Positions 26,154 to 37,513 of a stretch of DNA of 64,000 nucleotides are shown here, piece after piece. Location: the NCBI GenBank assembly GCA_030549175.1, contig JAUKUA010000002.1:5270001-5334000 (forward strand), in the 5' to 3' direction. The stretch is from Lasiosphaeris hirsuta. Lineage: Eukaryota; Ascomycota; Sordariomycetes; Sordariales; Lasiosphaeriaceae. The notes beneath the pieces are model-generated. The model saw nothing but the letters and a program-made list of their open reading frames with translations, did no database searches and was not told the DNA's origin. The position numbers were made by a program, and so were the translations under genes. Position 1 is the stretch's first letter. Every line of letters starts with the position of its first letter.

Positions 26154-26166
26154 CCCCCCCCCCCCC
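26154..26166. repeat. Poly-C tract (13 C)
   Basis: Run of 13 C in the gene desert. Confidence 0.9.
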
Positions 26167-29027
26167 TCCACAGCTAAACGGTGCTGGTGGAAGGTGACAA
26201 GTCACATTTAGCAAAGTCTACCAAACACTAACACACCACAGATCGGTGGCGTACAACGAGAACAGTCATGCCCTCACTCGCAACTCCACGTGTTAGGCAT
26301 GGCGCGTGGCTGACGTTGCTGTTTCGTGTCTCGTTTCTCGACCATCTTGGGCCAGACGTCTTCATACTCGGGACATGGGGTCGTGGCACATTACAGCCGA
26401 CGGAGCTCTGGGCTGCGATAGGTGCCTGCGGGATGGTCGTCATGTGCATTCCCTCAGGTTAGACGACCTCTCAAGCACCATATCGAGAGTATGCAGCGGG
26501 AACAGGGAGGTCCAGTGGATTCATGGGGCGAAGCCTATTATTTGCGACTAGTAACGAGTCAAGGGACGACACCGACGGCCACCAATGGGGCCGAATGCTC
26601 AACAATCGGCGTCTCGAAGACGGGTGTTGCGGCGTAAGGGGATGCGGCCGGGCAGAGGTGTTTGAAAAAAAGAGGTTTGGGGGAGGCAGTCATTATTTTT
26701 GAAAACATATTGGCGGCAAAGCAAGCGAGGCTATGGTGGTCAGCCATGGCCAAGGACGGATGATTGAAGCGGCACAGGATGACGATGGCGGATGGCGGAT
26801 GAACGGCGGTCATGGTTGCGGTGCCGATGTGGTCGGGTCAGCCAACGCGATGCAGCCGGGCGGCGCGACACCGGGCGCCAGAGACTTAGCTTTGGCGCAC
26901 CAAATACGGACAAACACTTTCACGAAAAGGCGGTCTGGAAAAGAGAATCGAGCAACAATCATCAACAACTCGGGCGAGACAGACGCGACAGACGAGATCA
27001 GGCGGGGAAAAGAGGGGGGGGGGGGTTGGCGCACACTATCATCCCGCCGTCATGATGCAGTTGGTTCGACGAGGTTCGTTTGGGGTCTCGCCCCGACGCC
27101 CAGGCTTTTCAGCACACACCCCCTCCCGGGTCGCTGTGCAGGGGTTGAGGCGAATTAACGCACACCTTGGCGGTCACGTGCCATGTGTCTCCTGTACTCC
27201 ACATCTTTCCTTCCGCGCGCGGATTCCGATGGGAAAACAATCGGTGCCTCTGTGGGCGGGGAGGGGGCTGGGGTTGTGTTTTAGGGGTGACGAGGGAGGG
27301 GGGAAGAGGGGGGCCGACGAAGGCACCACAGGAAAAAAAGAAAAGAAGGTGTGGCCCGCCCTAGGCTTTTTCCTCGCGGGTGGGATCTTGTCTGGGGGGG
27401 GGGGACCTGGGTACACTGGCGCTGGCGCAATGGTCTCGCCTGGCGAAGACGCTGGGGTGGCACGATGGCAATTGCGCGCTGGCAAATCGGTACTGTCAAA
27501 TCGCTGCTCTTCCGTCCCTTGCGCGCGCTGGGGGCTGATCTCGCCCGATGCGATGGCGTCGACGCTCTCCACCTCTCTCCACTTCACCAAGCTCGCCAGG
27601 GGATTCGATGCCCCGCTGGCTCGTCAGAAAAAAACAGCCAGATCTGGGCTGCTATCGGCGATCTGCTCATGGTCCCTGGCAAAGCCGAAGCCAACAACAC
27701 ATCACTAACGTAACTACGCAAGCACACCGCACACTTGCCGCGCATCAATCGAAGAAGTGGGACAGCCCGTCAAACTCGGAGGCCACGACAGGGAAACCGG
27801 AAAGCCGACACACCCAAGAGAAAGCAGATAAGGCAGAGAACGAACAATATGTACACTAGGATGGTCTGCTGAACGAACTATGGGGGCCGCAAATGTCCCT
27901 TCCCGTTCCGCTCGTCCCGGGGCGCGCTGCATGCCCGTCATTGCCTCACGCCTGCAGTTACCCTTTCGCACTGCAATTCGGCAGCAACGGGGCCAAGAAA
28001 ATCCAAGAGGGAAGAGACGGGAGTGGGCTAAAAGATTCCTTGCCCGACTGGGAACCGTGCCGCGACATATTTGACCGTTTTTTATTTTTTGGGGGGGGCT
28101 GGAATATACCATTTCTGTATAATCTGCAACGGTATCCGAGCAGACGGAAGGGTTCGACAGTTTTGATACGATCCACACCTCACCTCGGCCAGCCAGGTCC
28201 AGAGGACGAGGCTGGGCGTGCTCACTAGTGTCTGCTGGTTGCTCCCACCGCCAGGCCGGATTTGGACACCCAGCTCAGCGCAAGACATGCCCAAAGAGCC
28301 CTCAACCCCTCGGCCAAGTGGGCACTACTGCGGTGACAGAGCCCAAGTCCTCGCACTCGGGTTTGAGTCGATATCCCGCACCACACTACCACCCCCCATG
28401 TTCGACAACCCGAGCGCAAGTCACTACAACAGCACCTTTTACCGATCGTCCTAGTGCCCCCTGAGTGTCGTGCCGGGGGAGGATTTGCTGCCTGCGCTAC
28501 GCATGCCGTCATTGCGCCGTGAACGCAGCCCGGCAGACGCGGGACGGCACACGACGGGGGGGCCGTCAAGCGCTGAGAAACCAAGCGGTCAGGGCAGCCA
28601 GGTCGGTCAGCACGGCTCGGACATCACAGGGCCTGCTAATATATATATAACACCGCTGTTCCTGCGGTGTGCCTCTGCTCCTGGTTCGTACATTCAATAA
28701 TCCCCAGTGCACGACCACACAGGTGTATTGCAGGCGGTGGCCAGCCACTGCAAGGCCGGTAGCAGATGATTTAGCGTAGGATCTTGGGGGTTGTGAGTGG
28801 GCTAGTTAGTGTACGTTGCTGAGCATGATGCTAATTTTGACAGCCCCCATGGGCGGCCGAAGGAAGCTTGCTCATGTCCCGCTCACTAGCTTCTCACTCC
28901 ATTGAGCTCAATCAGGTCATCCGGCGCCGACTTGGATGCCATCAATAGCTAAGATCCCAGGCTGGCTGCCCGGCTGAAAAAGAAAAAAAAAGTTAAGAAT
29001 TACACCGTGCTGGACTGGGCTGACTTG

Positions 29028-29028
<1 letters not shown>

Positions 29029-29060
<32 letters not shown>
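29029..29060. repeat. (TG)16 microsatellite
   Basis: Sixteen TG units followed by CGTGCGTG. Confidence 0.9.
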
Positions 29061-29064
<4 letters not shown>

Positions 29065-29319
29065 CGTGCTGTCATCGATCGGCTCTTACGCTGCATCCCT
29101 TGATTGGACGGTCAACGGGTTGGATAGACACACACATTCACAAACATGGGCACACAGTCGGATCCGCGAACCATGTCACTTTGATCAAGACAGGGCATGA
29201 CAGGACACGACAGGACCAGGCAGGATCAGGCAGGACGGGATGAGATGCGGACGCAGCACGGCGTATGATGGCAGGAGTGCTTCCCACAGCCTAATCTGGA
29301 TTCCGTTTCATTGCGACCG

Positions 29320-29341
29320 CCCCCCCCTCCCCCCCCCCCCC
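29320..29341. repeat. Interrupted poly-C tract
   Basis: 8 C, a single T, then 13 C. Confidence 0.9.
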
Positions 29342-31947
29342 ACACCCCGTCGAGTTTTGGTTTTTTTGCGCTCTGATCGGTGAGCCAGATGCCATGTGCC
29401 GGTACTGGCTGGCAATATAGGAATCTCGTGTCGTGATGGGTCCGAGCCAGCAACAAGACAGCGGCAGACCCCTGTTCCCGTACGCGATACCCAGCTGCAC
29501 ACACAGACGCGATGTTGCAGTGGACGGGTGGATGGCGGTTGCTACAACCCTGCAGCTCAGATTGCCAAGCAGCAGCTTTTTGGTACAGCCATTCCAACGG
29601 ATGCACGTTCGCTGTGCTGGGGCCGTCGACCAGGAGAAGGAGAAGGCCCAGCAGAAGATACATTCACGACAAACAGCGGTGAGAACTTGGCCGCAACCTT
29701 TTCCTTTCCCCTTGAATACCTAAACGACCTTGTCACGTCAGTCGATGTTTTGAGAGCGACGATTTACGGTTTTCTTGGTTCGCACTAGCACGCGTACGCA
29801 TCCTATCTACTCACCACATGCACATGCATCTGGGAAAAGCACGTCGGGGCGAGCGAGTTTGGCGTTGTGATAACTCAATAAATCCACGGAATTTCTTGCA
29901 GCACGGCGGTTCTCGGATCAGGGCCAGCCAGTCACGATGGCGCCCCCTCCCCCCCCCCCTCGTCACAGGTGAATGAATCCAGCGGAGCACGGCAAAGGCA
30001 ATCAATTCCATGGATCGCAGTAGGTCGGTAATAAATCGTGTCGCCCTGCCCTTGCGGCCCAACAAACGGGACGGCCTGGGCGTGGGCAAGGGGAGGAGAG
30101 AGGCCAGCCAGGCTAGACCCGTTGAAAGCCGCGCATCTTCGTCACCCCGTGGTTGCACAGAGATGGCCACATCGAGGTGGAATACATGGGGTATCAGTGC
30201 CGCGGACGGGGGCGGCGTGGTCAATACTGTACCAGGCCACGCGGTAGGAGTGGTGGGAGGAACGAGGAGCATGAGCATGAGCAACGACAAAACAACAACA
30301 AACGCCTGTTGACGGCCAAAGGTGCGGAGAGGGAGGGAGAGAAGAAGAAGAAGAAGAAGAAGAAAAAAAGTGAGATCTGACAGTTCGGTCAACCCACCAT
30401 CCCCCGAGACGGGACGGGTGCAGGCAGGGCGGGGAGCCAAGTTCCTGTGAGACGAGGGACGAGGACGCGGACCCCAGGAAAAAAGGGAGGCACATCATCA
30501 AGCCTTCCCGCCGCTAGCCCAGCACAACCAACTTTTTGGCCACTAAACCCTGCGCGCCCATCCCCAAAGAGACAATAGATCCGAGCAGGGCTCGCAATCC
30601 TCCCTTCTGGATTTTTCTCTTGTTTTTTTTTTTTTTTTTCTTTTTCGGCACTGCCATCCTACTGTCAAAACCCCGCTCGAGCAAACGCGGCTCCAGAGGT
30701 GTGTCCGTCTGTGTGAGCGCCAACTTCATACAGTATCCGTATCCACCCAAAGCACAGCGCAGCAGTCGGCAGGGCTTCTCGAGCGGTCAACGAGCTCGCC
30801 CTGCTTGTTTCTTACCGTGCATCAGCAACATGCCACGACAGCAAGCAGCATAGAGGCATGACTGCTGCAGCAGGGGTCGCAGCCTTCTTCTTCTCATGTG
30901 AGGGAATTCTCTCTTGTCCTCTTTCTTGGTATCTTTTTTTTTCTTCTTCTTTTTTTATTTATTTCATTCTTCCCCTCTTCTGTGTCCCGTGCCGTGCCCG
31001 TGTCCCGTGTCTGCGTGCGTCTCCATCTACCTATCTGGATCGTCGGTTGGGGGCGATCGATCCCTTTACTCTTTACTCTCCGCGCCGCTCTCTTGCTTCC
31101 TAACCCGGGTCGGGAACAGGAAGCAAACGGGAGGAGGAGGAAGAAGAAGAAAAAAAAGGTAGGAAATGATGGGGAAAGAGGCGGTATGCGGGTGATATCG
31201 CGCCAGAGCATGCTGCTACACCACACTTTCTGGGCGGGCCCCCCGGGGGTGGTCAGGTTTCAGGGCAGCCATGGCCGCTAGACGTGGTTCGCTCGCAACT
31301 CGAGACGCCAGTGGATGATGATGAAATGGCGATTCCGTCAGATGGGTGTAAAATAAGGTACTGTAGCCGCCCGGGGTTAGGTTAGAAGGGAGGAGGCCGC
31401 ATGGCCGGTTTTCTTGTGACTGCGGACCGACGCGAGGGGTCATGCATATTCCCCTCCCCCTCCTCCCCAAACACCCAACCCCCTTTGGCCCTCGATTCGA
31501 TCGCGAGTCATATAGGCCGGCTTGGTGGTGACCGCACCCACCTCCCTCCGCACCGCTCACTTCAGACAATGACCCACCGTGTCCTGTACCGAGGCGTGCG
31601 TTTGACCTGCCACCAAACGCATGTATGGGGACCGGGAGGGGATTTTATTTTGTTTGGGTAGGAGAGAGTAAGGCGGTAGGGAAAAAAGGCTTGGGAAGGG
31701 GGTGGCAGGGAGGGAGAGGTGGTGTGCAATGCGGTGCATTCATTCGTTTTGGCCATCGTTTACATGTGCCTCTCTTCTTGCTTGCTTGGCTCTCCCTTTT
31801 GCTATCTCTGCGGAGTATCCATTCCTATCTGTTTGCATTGAGGGGGACCTGTACTGGGTTGGACTAAGCACATCCATGCTTTGCCGGTCAGTTTTATCAG
31901 TCGGGTCGGTCAGGTCTGTGAGTCAATGGGGGCAAGGGGATATTCTG

Positions 31948-32001
31948 TTTTTTTTTTTTTTTTTTTTTTTTTTGGGAGGGGGGATGGGGGGGGGGGGGGG
32001 G
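31948..32001. repeat. Poly-T (26) followed by poly-G (16)
   Basis: A 26-T run (31948-31973) passes through a G-rich spacer into a 16-G run (31986-32001). Confidence 0.9.
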
Positions 32002-32609
32002 TGCTGCCGCCGTTCCCGTTCCTTCGTTTCGTTCGTTCCCTCCGGACGGTACCCGTGGCTGGCGCGCGGGCGGACGGACGGGCGGGCGGGGGTTCGTTTC
32101 CCACGGCCCTGGGGACCATGGTACGTCGGTTTGGTAACCTTATTAGTGGGCCGAAACTGCGCTAGAAGTTAGGTTAGAACCAAACTTTTCTTCTTTTGAG
32201 ATTTGTGAGATTTTGCTATTTCCAGAGTTGGGAAATGAGAGAGTCGGAGAGCGAGCTGGCTTTTTTTTTTTTTTTCCTTCACGGGTGTGCTTGTGTGTTT
32301 CTCGTATGGGGAAGGGGCATCCGGTTTTGGATGGTGCGGGTTCAATCTCCGTTTTTCGTTGGGATGCAGTCGTGGATTTTCCATCAATCGTGGCTGAGAG
32401 GTAGCTGTCTCACTGTGTGTAGGCAGCAGGGCGTGGCGAGACATTGGGAGGGGGGTTTTTTGGGGTGCAAAGCTGGAGGTGCGATGGGTGTATCATGTCG
32501 GCGAAGGCTGATTTTGCTCTTCGCTTTCCGTTTTACGGAAGGGGATGGATTGACATGCTGTTCGCCTCACTTTTCCTTTCCTTTTCTTTTCTCTTCGTTT
32601 GTGTTTGTC

Positions 32610-32639
<30 letters not shown>
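32610..32639. repeat. T9-G21 junction tract
   Basis: Nine T are joined directly to 21 G, the longest G run in the window. Confidence 0.9.
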
Positions 32640-32642
<3 letters not shown>

Positions 32643-32810
32643 TGTTGGACGCTATGCTATGCCTCGGCTTTTCCGTCCAACGAATCCCACGATACATGAG
32701 GGAGAGCTGCAAGGCAGGAAACATGCCCCGTCCCCATGCCCTATCCCCATGGGGAAGATTGGGCATGGGCCGTTCTAAGGTAGGACTCTGCATCCTTCCA
32801 TCCCCTCCTC

Positions 32811-32850
32811 TCCCATCCTATCCCATCCCATCCCATCCCATCCCATCCCT
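32811..32850. repeat. TCCCA pentanucleotide repeat
   Basis: About seven to eight units of TCCCA, slightly imperfect at both ends. Confidence 0.85.
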
Positions 32851-33450
32851 ATCCCCCTCGAGTCGAAAAGGGTTTAGACGGTTGGCTGGAGTGGTTGGTG
32901 ACCGACTGAGCTCCCTCATCATTCCCTCTCGGGCCGGGTCGGGTCGGATCTCTAGATCTGGCCCACACCGGCACGGGCTGCATGAATGGGCAGATCGGAT
33001 TGTTTGGAGTGGGGAATGACATAATCGGGGTTTTTGGAAGAAATGGTTAGCGAAGTGTGGTTTTTGTCTCTGGTTGTTCTGTTTTGGCTTGGGGCAGGGC
33101 AAGTGTTCTTTTTTGTCTCCGAGAGAGGGGCTGAGGCTGTGGTGGTGAATAAGTCTCCGAATGGGCTTTATATCTGGGTCTGCGGGGAAGGTTCTGGTCG
33201 AGACAACTCTTGAAGAAAGCAAGTCCGAAATTGGCAGAGACGAGCACCGCACAGCATCTGAGTAGCTATTCAGGAAAGTGAATTTGCTGTTTCGGCTCTT
33301 CTTCCATTTCGTCGTTGCAGGGTCGTACGCCCAACCTGGCGCCTGCTTGTGTGGAACTCAATTCTCAACTGAACAACTCGATACACCCGTCTCCAACACT
33401 TTAACCCCTGAGGGCCCAGGCATTGCCCAGACAACGAAAAGTATATAAAC

Positions 33451-34777
33451 ATGGCGTCCGAGCAGAACAAGAGTCTCCGGAATAAAGAGTTCTTCGAGTA
33501 GGCCGCAATCCCCTTCCCCGGCCGCCGACTTCACCCTGCCCAGCCCCGGCTCATTCTTCCACAAGTCATCTTCATAAAACGCGACTTGCTCTCTCTCCCC
33601 AGATCCGCCTCACTGACCACATTCCCAGCAACGAGGCCGCGTCGTACGATGCGAGGCATGAGAAGACACTCAACCAGCTAGTCGAGGAGATCCGGTCTCG
33701 GCTCGATTTTATCGGGGTCGACTGGGTCGATGGCAGTGATGACGACAGCGGCGAGGATGAGGATGTCACAAAGGAAGAGTCTGCCCCCAAGAGGGAGGTG
33801 AGGCTGCTGGACTATGCTTGCGGAACCGGTCTTGGTGAGCTCATTTTGCTCTTTCTTTGCCGTGGGTTGGATGAGTTGGCCATGTCCCACCAAAGCCGCT
33901 TTAAGATGCCGTTATTCGATAAACAAAACACCAAACCATTCAAGGACAACTGCTAACTAGATTGGACACATAGTATCCAGGGTAAGCCACCTCCAACCCC
34001 TTGGCGGACCGGCGGCCAGGGCCTATCACCCCCAAAGCCCAAGCCGGCCACCCAGCTCCAACCGCAACGCCACCCTCGATCCTCAGCTAACACCCACCAC
34101 CAGGCCCTAGCCCCCTACACCACACAATGCATCGGCATCGACCTCTCGGGGAACATGGTAGCCACCTACAACACGCGAGCCGCGAACCAGGTCCGGTACC
34201 CCCCCTTTCCCTCCCGGTCATCAACAAACCTAACCCCCCATGCAGGGCCTCACCCCCTCCGAGATGCACGCCTACCAAGGCAACCTGCTCTCCACCCCGC
34301 CGTCCCCCTCCCTCGCCGCCCCCGCCTTCACCAACTTCACCCTCGCGGCCGTCGGCCTGGGCTTCCACCATTTCGACGACCCGGCGCTGGCCGCGCGCCG
34401 CCTGGTCGAGCGGCTGGCGCCGGGCGGTGTGCTGGTGGTGATTGACTTTCTGCCGCACGCCAAGATTGAGGTATGTTTTCTCGCTGCGCTGTCGTGGTAC
34501 TGAAGAGAGGAGCTGACGGAGGCAGTCCACCCACGCGGCGTCGCACACGGTCACGCGCCATGGGTTTGAGGAGGAGGAGGTGAGGGGGATGTTTGAGGAT
34601 GCCGGGGCCGGGGAGGGGTTCCGGCTTGAGGAGGTGGGCATAGTGTTTAATCGTGGAGTGAAGGAGGATCATGGGCATGGGCATGAGCACGGGGAGGCTG
34701 GGCACTCCCATGGGTCTCATTCCGGAGGGGAGGTACGGAGGCGGATTTTCATTGCGAGGGGAGCCAAGGGGGTGTGA
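33451..34777 (+). CDS. Class I SAM-dependent methyltransferase (Methyltransf_11/25 type)
   Basis: Six exons fit: 33451-33497, 33629-33834, 33974-33981 (8-nt microexon), 34104-34190, 34246-34470 and 34526-34777. They give 274 aa with a continuous frame. The first intron uses the AG at 33628 rather than 33602, because only that keeps frame and gives the usual EFFD-N...YDARHEKT start. Motif I is LLDYACGTGLVSR (the SAM-binding Gly loop, assembled across the microexon). It is followed by CIGIDLSGNMV (motif II), a GFHHFDDP segment and APGGVLVVIDF (motifs IV-VI). The C-terminus carries a His/Gly-rich stretch (HGHGHEHGEAGHSHGSH). Known: such small fungal methyltransferases act on diverse small molecules or proteins. 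The substrate cannot be read from sequence, and there is no partner gene. A TATATAA lies only a few bases before the ATG, too close to be a working TATA box. Confidence 0.85.
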
Positions 34778-34921
34778 GTGATGGGGTGGGCAAGGGGAGT
34801 ATCAAGGGCCACGATTACAAGGATGATGCACGGGGGTTCAAGGTGCCGGGGTTGTGCTAGATCAAGAATCCAGTGTCTCTGCAAAAATATATATTGATAG
34901 ATTTTGCCTGCAGTAAGTATA

Positions 34922-36905
34922 TCAGGGTATTAGGTGCCAGCAGTCGTCAACTAACCGGACAGACAGCATAGCAGTCACATAAACCCTCCAACGATTGCCC
35001 GCCAGGAGCAATGATGCCCAGAACCTGACGTCGTCTTCCTTCCAACTAAACTCAGTCGGTCTATATAGATCTTCTGCCGCATACTCTTTTCCGGGCTCCA
35101 GGTCGATCCTCCTGAACTCAAACTTTTTGAGCCTGGGACTCAGCCACTTGACATTAGCTCGGATATACTGACCATCGATGCTGTGCAGATCTCCATTGCC
35201 GTTGAATTCGACCTTCCTCCGACATTTTATGTTAGGACCTTCCATCCACTGGCCTTTGAGTTGAATATCCCACGCAAGGGTCACTTAGAGATACTAGTCA
35301 AAGTGATAGGGGGGTAAAAAAAAGAAAAAAAAAGAGTACATACCACCTCGGCCCACTCATCCGTATTCTGACATCGCGCGAGTGATGCATCACGTAATCT
35401 CTAGCTTCTATCGCTAGATGTTCATCATAGGCAATCAAGAATCCCGGTGTGCCCGGCAGCGATTTTCTAAGGCCGCCATTCATCGACAAGCCAAAGGAGC
35501 TGCGGGAATGCACAAAGGGCGTTGAGGTACGCGGCGGGTATTTGCTGACCTTTCTGTCCCTAGCGCGTTCTTCGCACGAGAAAGACCGAGAAGACCGGTT
35601 CTCGCTCAGACTCGGCGCGGATGCCGATGTCTAGGCGAGAGAGTATGGTCAAGTCCGGCAAGCTCATGGTCGGGGCATTCTCCAAGTCAAGCTCCTAGAA
35701 GCTAGTAAAGTCGCGGAATCTGAGCCTCCGCAACGTGTTAGCATGTGCCAGTATCGCCGAAATGGGGAACAGAGCGGTGGCGCAGACGATATCCAAAGAC
35801 TGCAGTGCATGTATGCGCTGCTTAATAAATGCATGGAGCTTTAGGGTAGCCTCGTTATACTCGTAGTCGGCGGGGTCGGTTTGGTTCCTACTGTCCCAAT
35901 AGAAATCGACCTAGAGAGATTAGAGTCGTGAAAAGTTTACCAAGTTAGTTGAGTCGAGGAATTTGACGATGGAAACTGATACGAGACTGAGCGAACGGAT
36001 TTGCGAAAAATCCCAATGCGCAGTGACATCCTTGGGCGTATGAGTCCACTCATAATTGCGTAAAACTGAGCTCCTGAAAGGATGGGAGTCTCTCAGCGCC
36101 TGTGAACTTGAAGCTCCAATGCCAAACCGGAGCGCAATGGTTGTAAGAGAACGACCTGAGTCGCGGGGCTTTGAGGAGGATATTTTTTTACATCCCCAGC
36201 TGCCTATATGAGCGTTGCCAAAGTCTTCAATAAGACTAGATTGTGGCTAGGAACAACGGCAAAACCTCTGGTGATGTTACGAATATAAAGTCTCGGCTTT
36301 TGTTTCAACTCCCCGTCCGTCCTCAAACATAGTATATTCCAGGCCCTGTCCACGCCAGGTTGGTTCTCTGGACCGAACCAGTTGGATTTGGAAAGACGTT
36401 AGTATATATATGCTACCAGGCACCATTGTACGGGGATGGACATACCGGACTTCCTGGAGATTTGTTATGTGGTTCAATAAGTTTCTAGCTTTTTGCTGGT
36501 TGACTCTGTAGTCCACGTAGACTGGGCGGGTGTGGGAACATATATGGTCCAGGAAACGCATCTATCGTAGGACTCGGGGAGGACATTGGGGACTTCCCAC
36601 GCAAGAGGCATCTCCTCGGTCAATGAAATGGATCGAAAGCCAACGGGTACTGCAATTTCATTCAGCTTCTTGTAAGTTGCTCGAACAGCCGCAAGCGCAA
36701 GGGGTGGTTGATCCCAGCCCCAGGTCAGCTAGACCAAATGTTAGCGGTTTCCATGTGATGGATGATAATGAAGTATCATGCCTTTTCGAGTATCATGATG
36801 ATCAGCTGAGTGCACAAGCCAAACAGACGCCCGTTGGATGCCGAGAGAACCTTGAATTCTATGGTGTCAATGGCTGTAATCTTCACCGTTCACCTCAAAC
36901 CTAAA
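34922..36905 (-). pseudogene. F-box/LRR-like gene, inactivated by multiple C-to-T-type stops
   Basis: On the minus strand a single frame runs from about 36240 to 35344. Its reading resembles fungal F-box/LRR-like proteins (HWDFSQIRSLSLVSVSI, LRRLRFRDFTSF, AYLNALCAFPQLLWLVDEW). It is interrupted by stops at 35920-35922, 35911-35913, 35695-35697, 35560-35562, 35467-35469, 35425-35427, 35422-35424 and 35401-35403. A ninth stop at 35285-35287 opens the last exon, which then stays open to its natural stop at 34922. Each stop is one C-to-T step from CAA, CAG or CGA. Donor GTATGT (35343) and acceptor CTAG flank the last intron. Upstream pieces (36277-36890) such as LALAAVRATYKKLNEI and LLNHITNLQEVR look like the N-terminal part, but without a clean start. 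The family assignment is an inference from the leucine pattern; the broken state is seen directly. Confidence 0.75.
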
Positions 36906-37066
36906 CGCCTTGATTGTTTGACAGTTTCAATGGTAGGGCCTATGGCTAAGCGTAAAACGCCCTCTGCCCAGACTCCGAAACGCTGAAGACGACAAAACCC
37001 CTTCCTCCCTATAATCCAGCCCTTGTTTGTTTGTTAGCGTGTGACACTCCCAGGAGGTGAGGCTGT

Positions 37067-37239
37067 ATTGAAGCCCCGAAAAAGTGATTGTAGTACAACG
37101 AAAGGCATTTTTGGTGTTTCAGAAGGCCTTTCCAAGTATCGGAAATGCCTTCTGAAATATTGGGTATGCTATTAGGTATGCCTTTCTTGATGCGAAAATT
37201 ACTGGATTTGCTGCTCGAAAGCCTTTCCAGGGCTTCAAT
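37067..37239. mobile_element. MITE-like inverted-repeat element, 173 bp
   Basis: Perfect 10-bp terminal inverted repeats, ATTGAAGCCC (37067-37076) and GGGCTTCAAT (37230-37239), bound an AT-richer, non-coding 173-bp unit. A perfect 11-bp internal hairpin lies inside (TTTCAGAAGGC 37117-37127, complement 37147-37157). TA dinucleotides sit at or next to both ends, compatible with a Tc1/mariner/Fot1-type TA duplication, but the duplication is off by one base and so not clean. No transposase is present, so movement would need one elsewhere. Confidence 0.55.
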
Positions 37240-37513
37240 TACCCCTTGAGGTGGCTTTGGGGGAGGTACGCGCTACCAAACCAAGGCTGGATTGTCGTCC
37301 GCTCGTCCGTCGACGCCTTTTACCACCTGTGAGGGAGGCGGGCCAACAGACGGCTCCAAGGAGCGACGATGGCCTCGACCGGATTCGCCATGCGAGGAAG
37401 GCGGGGGTGGGCGCGAGGCAAGGTTGACAGGGGTCGCGCGCTGCCGCCGCCGGCGGGCATGGAGCCAAATGTGCGGTTGGCCAGCTAATATCACCATCCC
37501 GTTCACCACCATC

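Larger units (their letters stand above)
14910..33450. other. 18.5-kb gene desert with many homopolymer and dinucleotide tracts
   Basis: This lies upstream of the minus-strand Zn2Cys6 gene and reaches to the methyltransferase. ORFs up to about 300 codons exist (for example 17033-17959, minus) but show shadow-like composition, no domains and no splicing pattern, so none is called. The region is GC-rich with abundant microsatellites: poly-A 16954-16983, TG 19704-19727 and 29029-29060, CAC/CAA 25724-25787, poly-T 31948-31973, TCCCA 32811-32850, and at least nine G or C runs of 8 or more. It may be long 5' regulatory sequence, long leader or non-coding transcripts; nothing here proves transcription. 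Confidence 0.5.

Noticed and set aside
26733..27158. 141-codon plus-strand ORF in the desert
   Set aside because: No family resemblance; composition follows local GC skew.
33442..33448. TATATAA just before the methyltransferase ATG
   Set aside because: Only a few bases from the start codon, too close to act as a core promoter TATA box.
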